NCBI RefSeq assembly: GCF_947504145.1
Contig: NZ_CANNGQ010000003.1
Coordinates: 620,001-684,000 of the forward strand
Reading direction: 5' to 3'
Origin: an uncultured Microbulbifer sp.
GTDB lineage: Bacteria > Pseudomonadota > Gammaproteobacteria > Pseudomonadales > Cellvibrionaceae
DNA length: 64,000 nt
Below the pieces are notes generated by a model. The model saw nothing but the letters and a program-made list of their open reading frames with translations, was not told the origin of the DNA and did not search any database. The position numbers and the translations under genes are program-made. Positions 36,421 through 47,700 of the stretch are shown piece after piece; position 1 is the first letter of the stretch, and each line of letters starts with the position of its first letter.

Positions 36421-38712
36421 TTGCAGTCTTCGCCCTTTATCAGTCCCGTTATTCGGCAAACCGACACCTGGCCAGAGCTGCGCAAAGACCTGCAGTTTCA
36501 CCGGGTACAGGAAGATGCCGAGCAGCACACCTGGATGCTGTTTGACCCGCTGCGCGGACAATATCTGGAGCTGGGTGAACTGGAAATTCTGGTATTGCAG
36601 CAGTGGCATCTCGGCTGCGAGGAAAAAATTGCCGAGGTAATTGCCCGGGATCACGGCTGCGAGCTTTCTCCCCGACAGGTCGCCGCGGTATACCGCTTTG
36701 CCGTCGACAATGAATTGCTGCAGACCGACAGTGAAACGCTGTCACAAAAGTTGTCTTCCGTCAGCCCGCAGCAACAGCGACTGCATAAATTACAACGCAG
36801 CATTTTCTGGCGCCGCCCACTATTCACACCCGACCTGAGTAGCCGGCTGTTGTTACCCCTGGCCCGGTGTACCGGGACGCGCGGTTTCTATGTCCTGCTC
36901 ACAGTGACAGCCGTCTTCTGCGCAGCCTCCGTAGGGCAGCACTGGACAGAATTCCTGGCCTACTTTAATGCCAGCTGGAACGCCGTGGGCGCCCTCACCT
37001 TTTTCTGTTGCTACCTGCTGCTGAGCCTATTCCACGAACTGGGCCATGCCAGCGTGGCCAGACTCTACCAGGTGCGTGCCAACAGCATCGGGGTCGGATT
37101 GATCGCACTGATGCCCATCATGTTCAGTGAAATTACCGACGCCTGGCGGCTGCCAAGAAAAGCGCGTTTGCACATTTCCGCCGCTGGCGTTCTGTTTGAA
37201 GCCACCCTCGGGATGGCCGCGGCGGTAGCCTGGTGCCTGCTCGACGATGGTCTGCTACGGGCACTGGCCTTCTACCTCTTTACCACCTCACTGGTGACGA
37301 CACTGTTCATCAATGCCAACCCGCTAATGAAGTTTGACGGCTACTACCTGCTGAGTGATTACACTCGAGAAAAAAACCTGCAGCAGAGCGCAACCAATGC
37401 TTTCCGCAGCTGGAGCTGGTCAAAGTTATTGCGGGGACAACCGGCACCCATTGATCGCCGCCAGCGATTGCTCGCGCTGTTCGGCTTCGCCAGTCTGCTG
37501 TATCGCATTGTGGTCTTTGCCACCATCAGTTACGCCGTCTACCAGCTGCTGTTCAAAGCCGCGGGCCTCGCCCTATTTCTACTGTGTATTGTTCTGCTTA
37601 TCGCAGTTCCCGCTTACCGGGAAGTGAGCGCCTTTTTCAATCATGTGAAAAAACAGAAAGCCCTGCTGCAGGGCAATCCCAAGCCGTCGCAACAGGACAC
37701 CACCATGGAGAATAATGATCCGGAGAGTGCAACGAGCGGCCAGCCGGAGAATGCCCACACCAGTAGCCTCAATCGCATTCAACAGCTGAAACAGACCCTG
37801 CAGGTATTGAATCCCTGGGTAGTCGGCACTCTGTTCACACTAGTCGCGATACTGCTGACGCCTCTGCCGTGGCCGGTTCAATTCCCGGCCAGCACTTACT
37901 TCGCCAATCAGCAAAACGTCATGGCGCCGGCGGGCGCCGTGCTGCAAACCCTGTCCGTGACTCCGGGTACCGCAGTAAGCGCCGGCACCGTCATCGCCGA
38001 GTTACACGACAATGAACTGGACTACCGCATCGCCCGCACCCGGCAGGAATTGAAATTATTGAACCGCCGCCAGCACAGCGATGGCTTTGCGACAGAGCTC
38101 GACGTGCTGGACGGTGTTTATTTGCAGGATCTACTCAGCAAGCAGCAGTTACTGCGCGCACTGGAAACCGAAAAACAGCAACTACAGATAGTGGCCAGCA
38201 CCTCGGGTACCGTCGATTGGGTTCTGCCGGGGCTGGCGCCGGGACAATACCTTGACGTCAATATGCTGTTTATCGCCATCGCCGATCGCAGCACCTTGCG
38301 GGGCCACGCCTATGGTGAGCCGCAGCAACTGAGGCGCTTGCCGTCAGCGGAAGGACAGAAAAGTACACTGACCGGCAGACTTTTTGTACACGGCCGCTGG
38401 CAGCCGTTGCCGGTTACCGTCAACAGCGTGGGACAGATCGCATCGCGACGTATTCAGGACCCCGCGCTCAGTTCCGAGCACGGTGGCCCACTACAGGTAC
38501 TGCCCGATAACCCGGAGCGCAGTGCAGAAGCATTGCACCTGCTCAATTTCGAATTACAGGCTGCCAGTGATGCCGCCCTGGGAGCGCAGGATTTGTCCAT
38601 CGCCAGATCCCAGCGTACCGGTACCCTGGTGCTGTTTGGTGAACCCGTCAGCCTGATGCAACTGTTTGTCGACCGGATCGCCGGTGTACTGATTCGCGAA
38701 AGCGGCGTTTAA
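36421..38712 (+). CDS. M50-type membrane metalloprotease fused to a lipoyl/HlyD adaptor, with PqqD-like N-terminus
   Basis: This 763-residue protein begins at TTG with GAGGT just upstream. Residues 1-105 resemble a PqqD-type or winged-helix peptide-binding domain (FDPLRGQYLELGELEILVL). A polytopic region from about 140 to 410 carries the site-2-protease motifs HELGH (H205, E206, H209) and NPLMKFDGYY (N300, D306), the zinc-binding and catalytic positions of M50 peptidases. After a hydrophilic stretch and a membrane segment near 465-480, a lipoyl-type adaptor region (about 490-740) follows. Similar proteins are annotated as putative peptide zinc metalloproteases. Joining protease and adaptor suggests processing during export of the giant protein encoded next. 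Substrate and direction are inferred. Confidence 0.8.
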   Translation: MQSSPFISPVIRQTDTWPELRKDLQFHRVQEDAEQHTWMLFDPLRGQYLELGELEILVLQQWHLGCEEKIAEVIARDHGCELSPRQVAAVYRFAVDNELLQTDSETLSQKLSSVSPQQQRLHKLQRSIFWRRPLFTPDLSSRLLLPLARCTGTRGFYVLLTVTAVFCAASVGQHWTEFLAYFNASWNAVGALTFFCCYLLLSLFHELGHASVARLYQVRANSIGVGLIALMPIMFSEITDAWRLPRKARLHISAAGVLFEATLGMAAAVAWCLLDDGLLRALAFYLFTTSLVTTLFINANPLMKFDGYYLLSDYTREKNLQQSATNAFRSWSWSKLLRGQPAPIDRRQRLLALFGFASLLYRIVVFATISYAVYQLLFKAAGLALFLLCIVLLIAVPAYREVSAFFNHVKKQKALLQGNPKPSQQDTTMENNDPESATSGQPENAHTSSLNRIQQLKQTLQVLNPWVVGTLFTLVAILLTPLPWPVQFPASTYFANQQNVMAPAGAVLQTLSVTPGTAVSAGTVIAELHDNELDYRIARTRQELKLLNRRQHSDGFATELDVLDGVYLQDLLSKQQLLRALETEKQQLQIVASTSGTVDWVLPGLAPGQYLDVNMLFIAIADRSTLRGHAYGEPQQLRRLPSAEGQKSTLTGRLFVHGRWQPLPVTVNSVGQIASRRIQDPALSSEHGGPLQVLPDNPERSAEALHLLNFELQAASDAALGAQDLSIARSQRTGTLVLFGEPVSLMQLFVDRIAGVLIRESGV

Positions 38713-38792
38713 ACAACTCTGCACTCAACGCAGAAATTTCTCGGCCGGCCAGGAAGGCCTGCGCCAGAAAACCACAAGGAAAGAGGTATCCC

Positions 38793-41700
38793 ATGGAACT
38801 CAATGAGTTTTCCAGATCATCCCTGGCCCAGGCGATCAACCAGCAGGGCCGCCAGCTCACCAGCCTGCGTCGCACGCTGGAAAAACGGGTTCTACTGGAT
38901 GCGTCCGTGGCGGCGGATATCAGCCATTCGACCGGTGATACCTCAGCCCCGGACACTGCCGAAAGTGCAGACACCAAAAACGGCAACAACCAGATCGGTA
39001 ACAGTGGCGACGAGGACAACACCGCAGAATCATCGACACCGGGTGCCAGCCAACGCCAGGAGCTGGTCGTCATCGACCTGCAATTGGACGATGCCCAGGC
39101 ACTGATCGATGACCTGATCCAGCAGGCCGATGAGGTTACCGAGGAGAATGGATTTCTTCAGCTCGCCACCGGCGAGCGCAGCGTCAGCCTGCTGACACTG
39201 GATGCCGACGACAGCCTGCAAACGGTGACGGATTATCTCACCCACAGCGACCAGACCTACGACGCCATCCACCTGATCTCCCACGGCGGTGCCGGCGGTA
39301 TCGACGTGGGCGGGGAAGAATTATCCCTGACCAGCCTTGTCGCCAATGAAGCAGGCAGCCACAGCGCTCAGTTGCAAAGCTGGGAAACCAGCCTGAGCGC
39401 AAATGCCGATATCCTGTTGTATGGCTGCAATACCGGCTATAGCCTGACCGGCGAGCAGTTTATCGAACAGGTTGCCAGCCTCACTGGCGCAGACGTGGCG
39501 GCTTCCGATGATGCCACCGGTAGTGCGCTGCGCGGTGGTGACTGGGAGCTGGAGCAACAGAAAGGCGAAGTGGAAACCGATATTGCTTTTTCCAAGTTGC
39601 TGCAGGGCACCTGGGAAGGATTGCTCGCCGCAGAGCCCGGTGCCACCATCGATGCGCCCGCGGAAGATTTCATCAATGAATCCACCGATATCACCATAGA
39701 ATTCGACAACCTGGGCACCGACACAGGCTATGGTCCCTTCCTGGATGTAGTGCTAGGCCCCGGTGCAGACTTGCAGAATATCGGCGGTTCACAGGGTGCC
39801 AGCTTTGTCGAATACACCTTTACCGGCGGCCAGTGGGTAGATAGCAATGGCAACCCGGTGCTGTACCATCCCTATGATTTCAACCAGACCGGGGCCATCC
39901 CCCTGCCACCGGGCCAGGGCGAAGGCTCCACCTGGTACGCGATTCAATTGCCGTTCGGATCTTTTACCGGGGACCAGCCGCCTTACGAAATCATCGCCTC
40001 GATTTTGCTTGACGAGGCCACAGGCGCGATGGTGGGCACACCCATTCCGATTTGGGTCAGACCCGGCTTTGCCTACGGTAACGACCCCCTCAACAACCCG
40101 GATGTAGACCCGCCGATTGTCGCGCCCCCCATCGTCGACCAGATTACCCCCACTGTGATGCTGGTGGACAAGGTGGCGCTGGACGGCGATGGCGATAATG
40201 CGTCCATTGGCGACGACGGCGAGACGGTCACCGGGCCCAGCGAACCGGTGACCTGGCAGGTAACCGTCGATATTGCCAATGCTTCGCAGATCGACAATCT
40301 GGTGATCACCGAAGAAATACCAGAGAACTTTTACTATCTGCCGGGCACGGTAACCGTAACCTACGCAAACGGCGCTACACCCAACTTCACCATCACCGAA
40401 CCACCGGAAGGGGCAAACCTCAATTCCGAGTTGATCGTCACTTTTACGGACCCTGTCGAGGGCACCACCGTCGACAATGACATAGTAATTACCTACTCCG
40501 GCTACGTGCCGGATGTCGACGCCAATGGCAATCCCATTGTGATCAATGACGGGGCCAATGACGTGGTACTGAATACCGCCTCCGTCACCGGCGACTATAA
40601 CGGACAAACCGTCACCGATGATGACGATGCACAAATCATTGCAACCGCCACGGCCCTGCAGAAAGACGTTGCCCTGATACAGGATAACGGTGACACCGGG
40701 TTTACCCCCGGAGACCGCGTGCAGTACACCCTGACGATGCAGGTTTCCGACTATATGTCGTTGGATAACCTGGTCGCGAACGATCTGGTTGGGGATGGTC
40801 TGGAAGTAGATCCGAGCTCCATTTCGATGGAAGTTTTTTTTAACGGCGACACTTTCGCCGACACGACCGTCGGTGCCGGAAACTCCACGGTAACGGTAAA
40901 TGGCAATGGATCCACTTCCGTAAACGTAAATATCTCCCAGGAACTAGCAGATCGCGGCATTACTTCCGGCAACCTGGAAGGCGACCTGGTACCGGATGCC
41001 GTCACAGATGGCACCACTACCGTCACCATCACTTATGAAGCCACAATCCTTGAGCGATACGTTGAAACCGGCAACGCCGTTGATGCGCTGGATACCATCA
41101 ACAACCAGGCCAGCGTGAGTGGCACTGCCACATCGGCGAATGGGCAAACGGTCGAGAACAACAGCTCCGAGGAAATCGTTATACAAGGCGCGGACTCCAG
41201 CAAAAGTGTGTACGCGGTCAATGGCAGCACAAATCCAGACGACCTGGATGAGATTTCTGTTGGCGACTCGGTAACCTTTGCCATCGAGGTTGATCTGGGC
41301 ACGCTTGACTATCAAGGTATTACCCTCACGGATTACCTGCCGCAGCCAGTGTTCCTGGCTCAGGCGCCCACGTTTGTTGATACCGCACAAGGCACGAATA
41401 CGCCGGGCGTCAATCAGTGGGGTTTTGGCCCGAATACAGAATTCGCCAGCTGGCCACCCGGGTACCTGGACGGTGCCAATGTCACTACGAGCGCCGATCT
41501 CGGCAACAACTCGATCACATGGAATTACGAAGCGGTAAACCAGGACAACTCGGCAGGGGGCATCGTACAGCTGCTGTTTACCGTAGAGGTGCAGGACCAA
41601 CCCTTCACCGATGGCTTGCAACTGACCAACATCGCCTCGGTTGCCATTGAGAATACCGATGGCACTACCATCCTCGACCCAGATGGCGTTCAGGTTGAAG

Positions 41701-44700
41701 TACTGTCACCAGAGCTCATCCTCACCAAGGGTGTGGTTTCTACCGATAACGGCAATGGTATTTTCGATCCCACCACAATTGGGCCAGTCACGTTTGAAGG
41801 CCCCGGGGGGGCCGGAACCCCACCCTGGGCCGGCGGCCCGATTACCAGTGGCAATCTGGATACCGCACCGATTGATTCGAACCTCAGTGACGTGGATGCC
41901 GGGGACACAGTCAAGTTTGCGATCACCCTGGAAAATACCGGGGGGTCCGACGCCTTTGACCTGGTAATCAGCGACTCCCTACCTCCGGGTTTTGAAATTC
42001 CAGCGGGCGCACCAGGACTCAACCTGCAGGTATTTACCGGTGCAGGTGACCCGGTGAACTTCAGCGGAGACCTGTTCAGCGGAGGTATTACGCTGGAAGA
42101 CCCTTCCGCCATGGAAGGTGCACTGAACGAGGGCCGGGACCCGGATACCGGAGCCACCACCGATGGCAGCAACATCATCATCATTACTTATGACCTGATT
42201 GCCAGCGACGATGTACGGCCCAATCAAATCATTGAAAATACCGCACAACTGGAAGAGTACGGCGGTGTTGATGAAGGCAACGACTACACCGCGGGCAACT
42301 CCAATATCAATTGGCAGGATGACGCAGATGTAGAAATCGCGGGCAACACCGTGGAAAAAGACTTGGTCGGCACCAATATCAATTCCACTACCAATGCCAA
42401 TAATGAAGCCGTTATTGGCGAGGTCATTACCTACACCGTCACACTGACGATTGCTGAAGGGGAAACACCCTCAGCCAGTATTCGGGATACTCTGGATCAG
42501 GGACTGGAATTTATCGGTATTACGTCGGTAACCACATCATCCGGCGATATTGCCTCTACAGTGCCGCTAACACCCGCGGGGTTAGCGCCAACCGTCAATG
42601 GGCAGCAAGTTATCTTTGACCTGGGCGATATCACAAATACCAATCGCGACAACAGCGTAGCCGAAACCATTACGATCACCTATGAAGTGCTGGTGGATAA
42701 CGTCGCGGCTAACCAGAGCGGTGCTCAGCGCAATAACAACGCGCGCTTCTTCTGGGACAGCACCGATGACACGGTCGACAATCCTACCGTTCAGGACAAC
42801 AACAGCGCGCCCAATGTCACCGTAATAGAGCCGGATCTACAGGTCGATAAAACCCTGACCAATACACCGGTACCCATCGACGGCGGCGATGCAGTCCAGT
42901 ACACCATTGTCGTCTCACACTCAGCCTTTTCCGACACCGACGCCTTCGATGCGACCTTTACCGATACCTTGCCGCCGGAGCTCACCGGTGTTGCGCTCAG
43001 CAGCGCGACCTTGACCGTGAATGGGCTAGATACCGATGTACTCAATCTTTTTCAGACCAACGGCAATACCATTGAAACAATTCCCGGTCAGTCCTTCGAC
43101 CTTTTATTTGGCGATACGCTGACACTGGTTGTGGATGCCACGGTCGTCAATAACGTATTGGTAGGCACCCAGGTTTCAAACACGGCGACCGTCGACTGGC
43201 AGAGTATTGATGGCGACGACCCCAATGAGCGCACCGGCGAGGACGGTGCCGGCGGCTCTCCCGACGACTATGAAACCGACGATACGTTTAACTTCACGAT
43301 AACTTCGCCAGAGGCCGCGAAAATTATCGTCCAGAGCTCCATCGAAGACGCGTTCAACGATCGCGCCCAGGTCGTCATCGGCGAGACGGTAATCTTTCTC
43401 GCCGGAATTTTGATACCGGAAGGCGTGGTGGAGGATGGCAACTTTACCGATACCCTGCCCGCGGGCATGGAATTCGTGAGCCTGAACAACATCATTATCG
43501 GCAATGATCTCACCTTGACCGGCAGTACATTTGGCCCACCGACAGAAACTGTTAACCCGGATGGAAGCACCACTCTTGACTTCGGCTCGGTAGATCAGAT
43601 TTTAAATGTCGGCGGCCAGGACCCTCTGGAGATCGATGATCTGATCGCCTTCGTGTATACGGTACGTATCACCAACGTCGACACCAATCAGGCCGGCACC
43701 GATCTGACCAACAACGCCGAGTTCACGTCCAGCGTCAATAACGTATCGAGCTCTGCAACGGTAACCGTCATCGAGCCACAGCTGACGATCGATAAATCCG
43801 CCAATATTCTTCAGGGCGATAACGGTGACCTGGTCAACTACACCATTACTGTCGAAAACCCGGATGACGGCAGCAGTACCACCGCCTACGACATCAGCTT
43901 CAGTGATCCACTACCGGCCGAACTCACCGGTGCCACGGTCAGCGCCACACTGACCTCCGGCGCCGGGATTTCGGATATCTCCGGTAATTTCGTCATCGTT
44001 GGTGGGGAAGTAGTGCTCGACCCGCAAGCGGCACTGGATTTGGAGCCGGGCGAACTGGTTACCATTACCGTGTCTGGAACCCTCGCCAACACCGTCGCCG
44101 GCAGCACCATCACCAATACCTCCGATATCGACTGGACCAGCCTTGACGGCGCAGATCCCAATGAGCGAACCGGTGACGATGGTGAGGGTGGCCCACTCAA
44201 CGATTACGCCACCAGTGATCAGGTTGAAATCACGGTGAATGGGCCGGCATTCGAGAAAACTCTGGTTTCCACTTCGCAAAACGACGGTCTGAACGATGAC
44301 ACTGAAGCAACCATTGGCGAAATCGTTACCTTCTCGGTTACTGTCACTGTTCCGGAAGCAACCCTGAGCGGGCAGATTACCGACGTCTATGGCCCCGGTT
44401 TTGAATTCATCGATCTCGTCGGTGTCTCCGCCAGTAACCCGGGGGCAACTCCCATCACTCCCGGGGATGTTACCGTCACAAACGATGCCGGTAATAACAC
44501 GGTGGAATTCGACTTCGGCACACTGCAGAATACGGACACCGACAACACCACCGTGGAAACCATCACCCTGACGTACCGGGTGCGGGTGACCGACATTCCC
44601 GCCAATGTGCAGGGCGTTACGCTCACCAACGATGCCACGCTCAGCTACGACACCGATGGCGACACCATTCCGGATGCCGATCTCACCGACGACGCATCCG

Positions 44701-47700
44701 TGGATATCGTCGAGCCGGAACTGATCGTCGATAAACAACTGTTAAGCGGATCACCGCTGACACTCGGGGGGCTCGCCACTTACCAGCTCACCATTCGGCT
44801 CGATCCTTCCAGCGGTGCCAACGCCTACAACGTCACGATTGAAGACGCGCAGCCGCCGTTTATCGCATCGGTAGAAAATGTGCAGATCAGCGTGACCGGT
44901 GGCTCCCCCACTATCGTCAACAACTCGACCGCTAATTTGCTCTCACTGGACGTCAGTGAAATAGACAGCACCACGGTCATTACCATCACGATCGATGCAC
45001 GGGTTACCAGCGACACCGCAGCGATCGGCCAGAGCACAACGAACACGGTGGAAGTGGAGTCCACCAGCCTGGACACACCTCCGGGAGGCAACGACACCGC
45101 TATTGAGAGGGAGTATGACTATACCGACAGCGTTACTGCGCCCATCGGCGCGGTGGATCTGTTCGTGGACAAGGATGATGCCGGCATCACCGCCGCGCCT
45201 GGCGACGATATTACTTACACCATCAACTACGGTAATACCGGCAATATTGATGCCACCGGTGTGGTCATTACCGAGAGCCTCCCCGAATACGTCACGTTCA
45301 ATCCGGCCGATAACCCGGGCTGGACTCTGAATGGCGACATTCTGACCTTTAACATCGGCGATCTGGCTGCCGGAGCAAGTGGCTCGGTAGAGCTGGTGGT
45401 GACGGTCATTGACCCACTACCCGCCGGCGTTGATGAAACCAATAATACCGTGTCCATTGACGGCGACGAGAGCAACGGCACCGACCCAACGCCGGATAAC
45501 AATACCGACGAAGATGTAACACCACTAGAGGCGGCTCCCGACTATGTAATCGACAAGGTGGAGGAATTTGACGATCCCGCGTTCCCCGGCGAGACCATCA
45601 GCTGGAGCATCACCATCACCAATGAAGGCAACCAAGACGGTACCGGCGTAATCATCACCGACCAGTTGCCATCCACGCCCTTTGTTTCCGGTTATACCGC
45701 GAGTGACGGCGGTGTGGTGGATACCGATGCAGGCACGGTAGTCTGGGATATTGGTGATCTCGCGGTTGGTGAAACGGTGACAGTAACGCTAACCGGTGTG
45801 GTAGCGGACCAAGTGCCTCCGCGAATCCCTCAGCAAATCAATGCGGTGGAAGTCACCGACGACGGCACCAATGGCCCAGACCCGACGCCGGAAAACAATG
45901 TCGACAGTGAGACGTTCGATATTACCGAAGTGGATCTTTCCATCACTAAAGACGACGGTGGTATCAGTACTACGCCCGGCGGCACCGTTGTCTACACCCT
46001 GACCTACAGCAACCTCGGGACCGCTCTGGCAGACAATGTAGCCATCACCGAAACACTGCCACCGAACACCACCTTTGATGCGACGAGCTCCACCGCCGGC
46101 TGGGTGGACAATGGCGATGGCACGCTGACGTTTGACCTTGGCACCCTGGATCCCGGCGAAACCGGCACCGTGGAATTCGCGGTGATCGTCGATGCCCCTC
46201 TACCCGCCGGCGTCGAAGAGATACTCAACAATACCGAGATTTCCTATGACGACGGCCGCGGGCCGGACCAGAACCTGGACAACAACACCGCTGAGGACAA
46301 CACCCCAATTGATGCACAGCCAGACTATGTAATTGATAAGATCGAAAACTTCACCGATCCCGCCAACCCCGGTGACACCATCGAGTGGACCATCGAAGTT
46401 AGCAACCAGGGCAATCAGGACGGCACCGGTGTAGTGGTGACCGATACTCTTCCCGATCTGGGCTTGTTCAATAATTTCACCGCAGACAATGGCGGAGTCA
46501 TTGATTTGAGTAACGCCACCGTCACCTGGGATATTGGCGACCTTGCGGTAGGAGAATCGGTGACATTAACCTTGTCGGCAGTCGTAAATGACTTGGTGCC
46601 CTCGGCTATTCCAACTCAGCTAAACAGCGTGGAAGTCTCCGATGATGGCGCCAACGGACCGGATCCCACGCCCGAGAACAATAACGACAGCGAATCATTC
46701 AGAATCGTCTATGTGGATGTGGCCATCGACAAGTCGGCCAGCACCGATACGGCGCTCCCGGGCGACACGGTTATATATACCCTGGAATACACAAACTTCG
46801 GCACGGCACTCGCCACTGGTAATGTGATTACCGAAACACTTCCCGAAAATACACAATTTGATGCAGCCAACTCGACACCGGGCTGGGTAGTCTCCGGCGA
46901 TCAATTCACTTTCGATATTGGCGACCTGGCACCGGGAGATGATGGGCAAATTCAGTTCGCCGTGATCATCGATAATCCGTTGCCTGCCGGTGTCGATACA
47001 TTCAATAACAGCGCCCGTATCGACGACGACGGTAATAATGGCCCCGATCAGAACCCAGACAACAACACCAGTACAGACCGAAGTAATACGGATGTTCTCG
47101 TTCGGGCGGCGCCAGACTACGCCATCGACAAAATCGAGAACTTTGCCGATCCCACACGACCGGGCAATACTATCTCCTGGACCATTGTCGCCACCAATGA
47201 GGGTAACCAGGATGGTACCGGGGTGGTTATTACCGACCAGCTGCCGGATCAATCGTTATTTTCCGACTTTATCGCCAGCGATGGCGGCATTGTCGATACG
47301 GTGGCCGGCACCGTCACGTGGAATATCGGCGACCTGGCGGTGGGCGAGAGTGTGACACTGACGCTGACCACAACGGTAAACGACCAGATCCCCGCGAATG
47401 TCAGCGGGCAGGTCAATACCGTGACTATAGATGACGACGGCGACAACGGGCCCGATCCCACACCGGAAAACAATACCGATAGCGAGACGTTCGAAATCCT
47501 GTTCGTCGATCTGTTTATCGACAAGGACGACAATGGCGTGGTGCCGCGCCCGACCGAGTCCATCATCTACACACTGGACTACGGCAACCGGGGCAACGCC
47601 ACCTCCACCGGCGTGGTCATTACCGAAACCCTGCCCCCCAATACCACCTTCGACGCAGCCAACTCCACCCCCGGTTGGGTGCAGAATGGCGATACCTATA

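Noticed and set aside
32511-38712. The TolC/HlyD genes as an ordinary drug-efflux or type I secretion system
   Set aside because: There is no RND, MFS or ABC inner-membrane partner in the unit; the nearby ABC ATPase is a divergent MalK-type import subunit.
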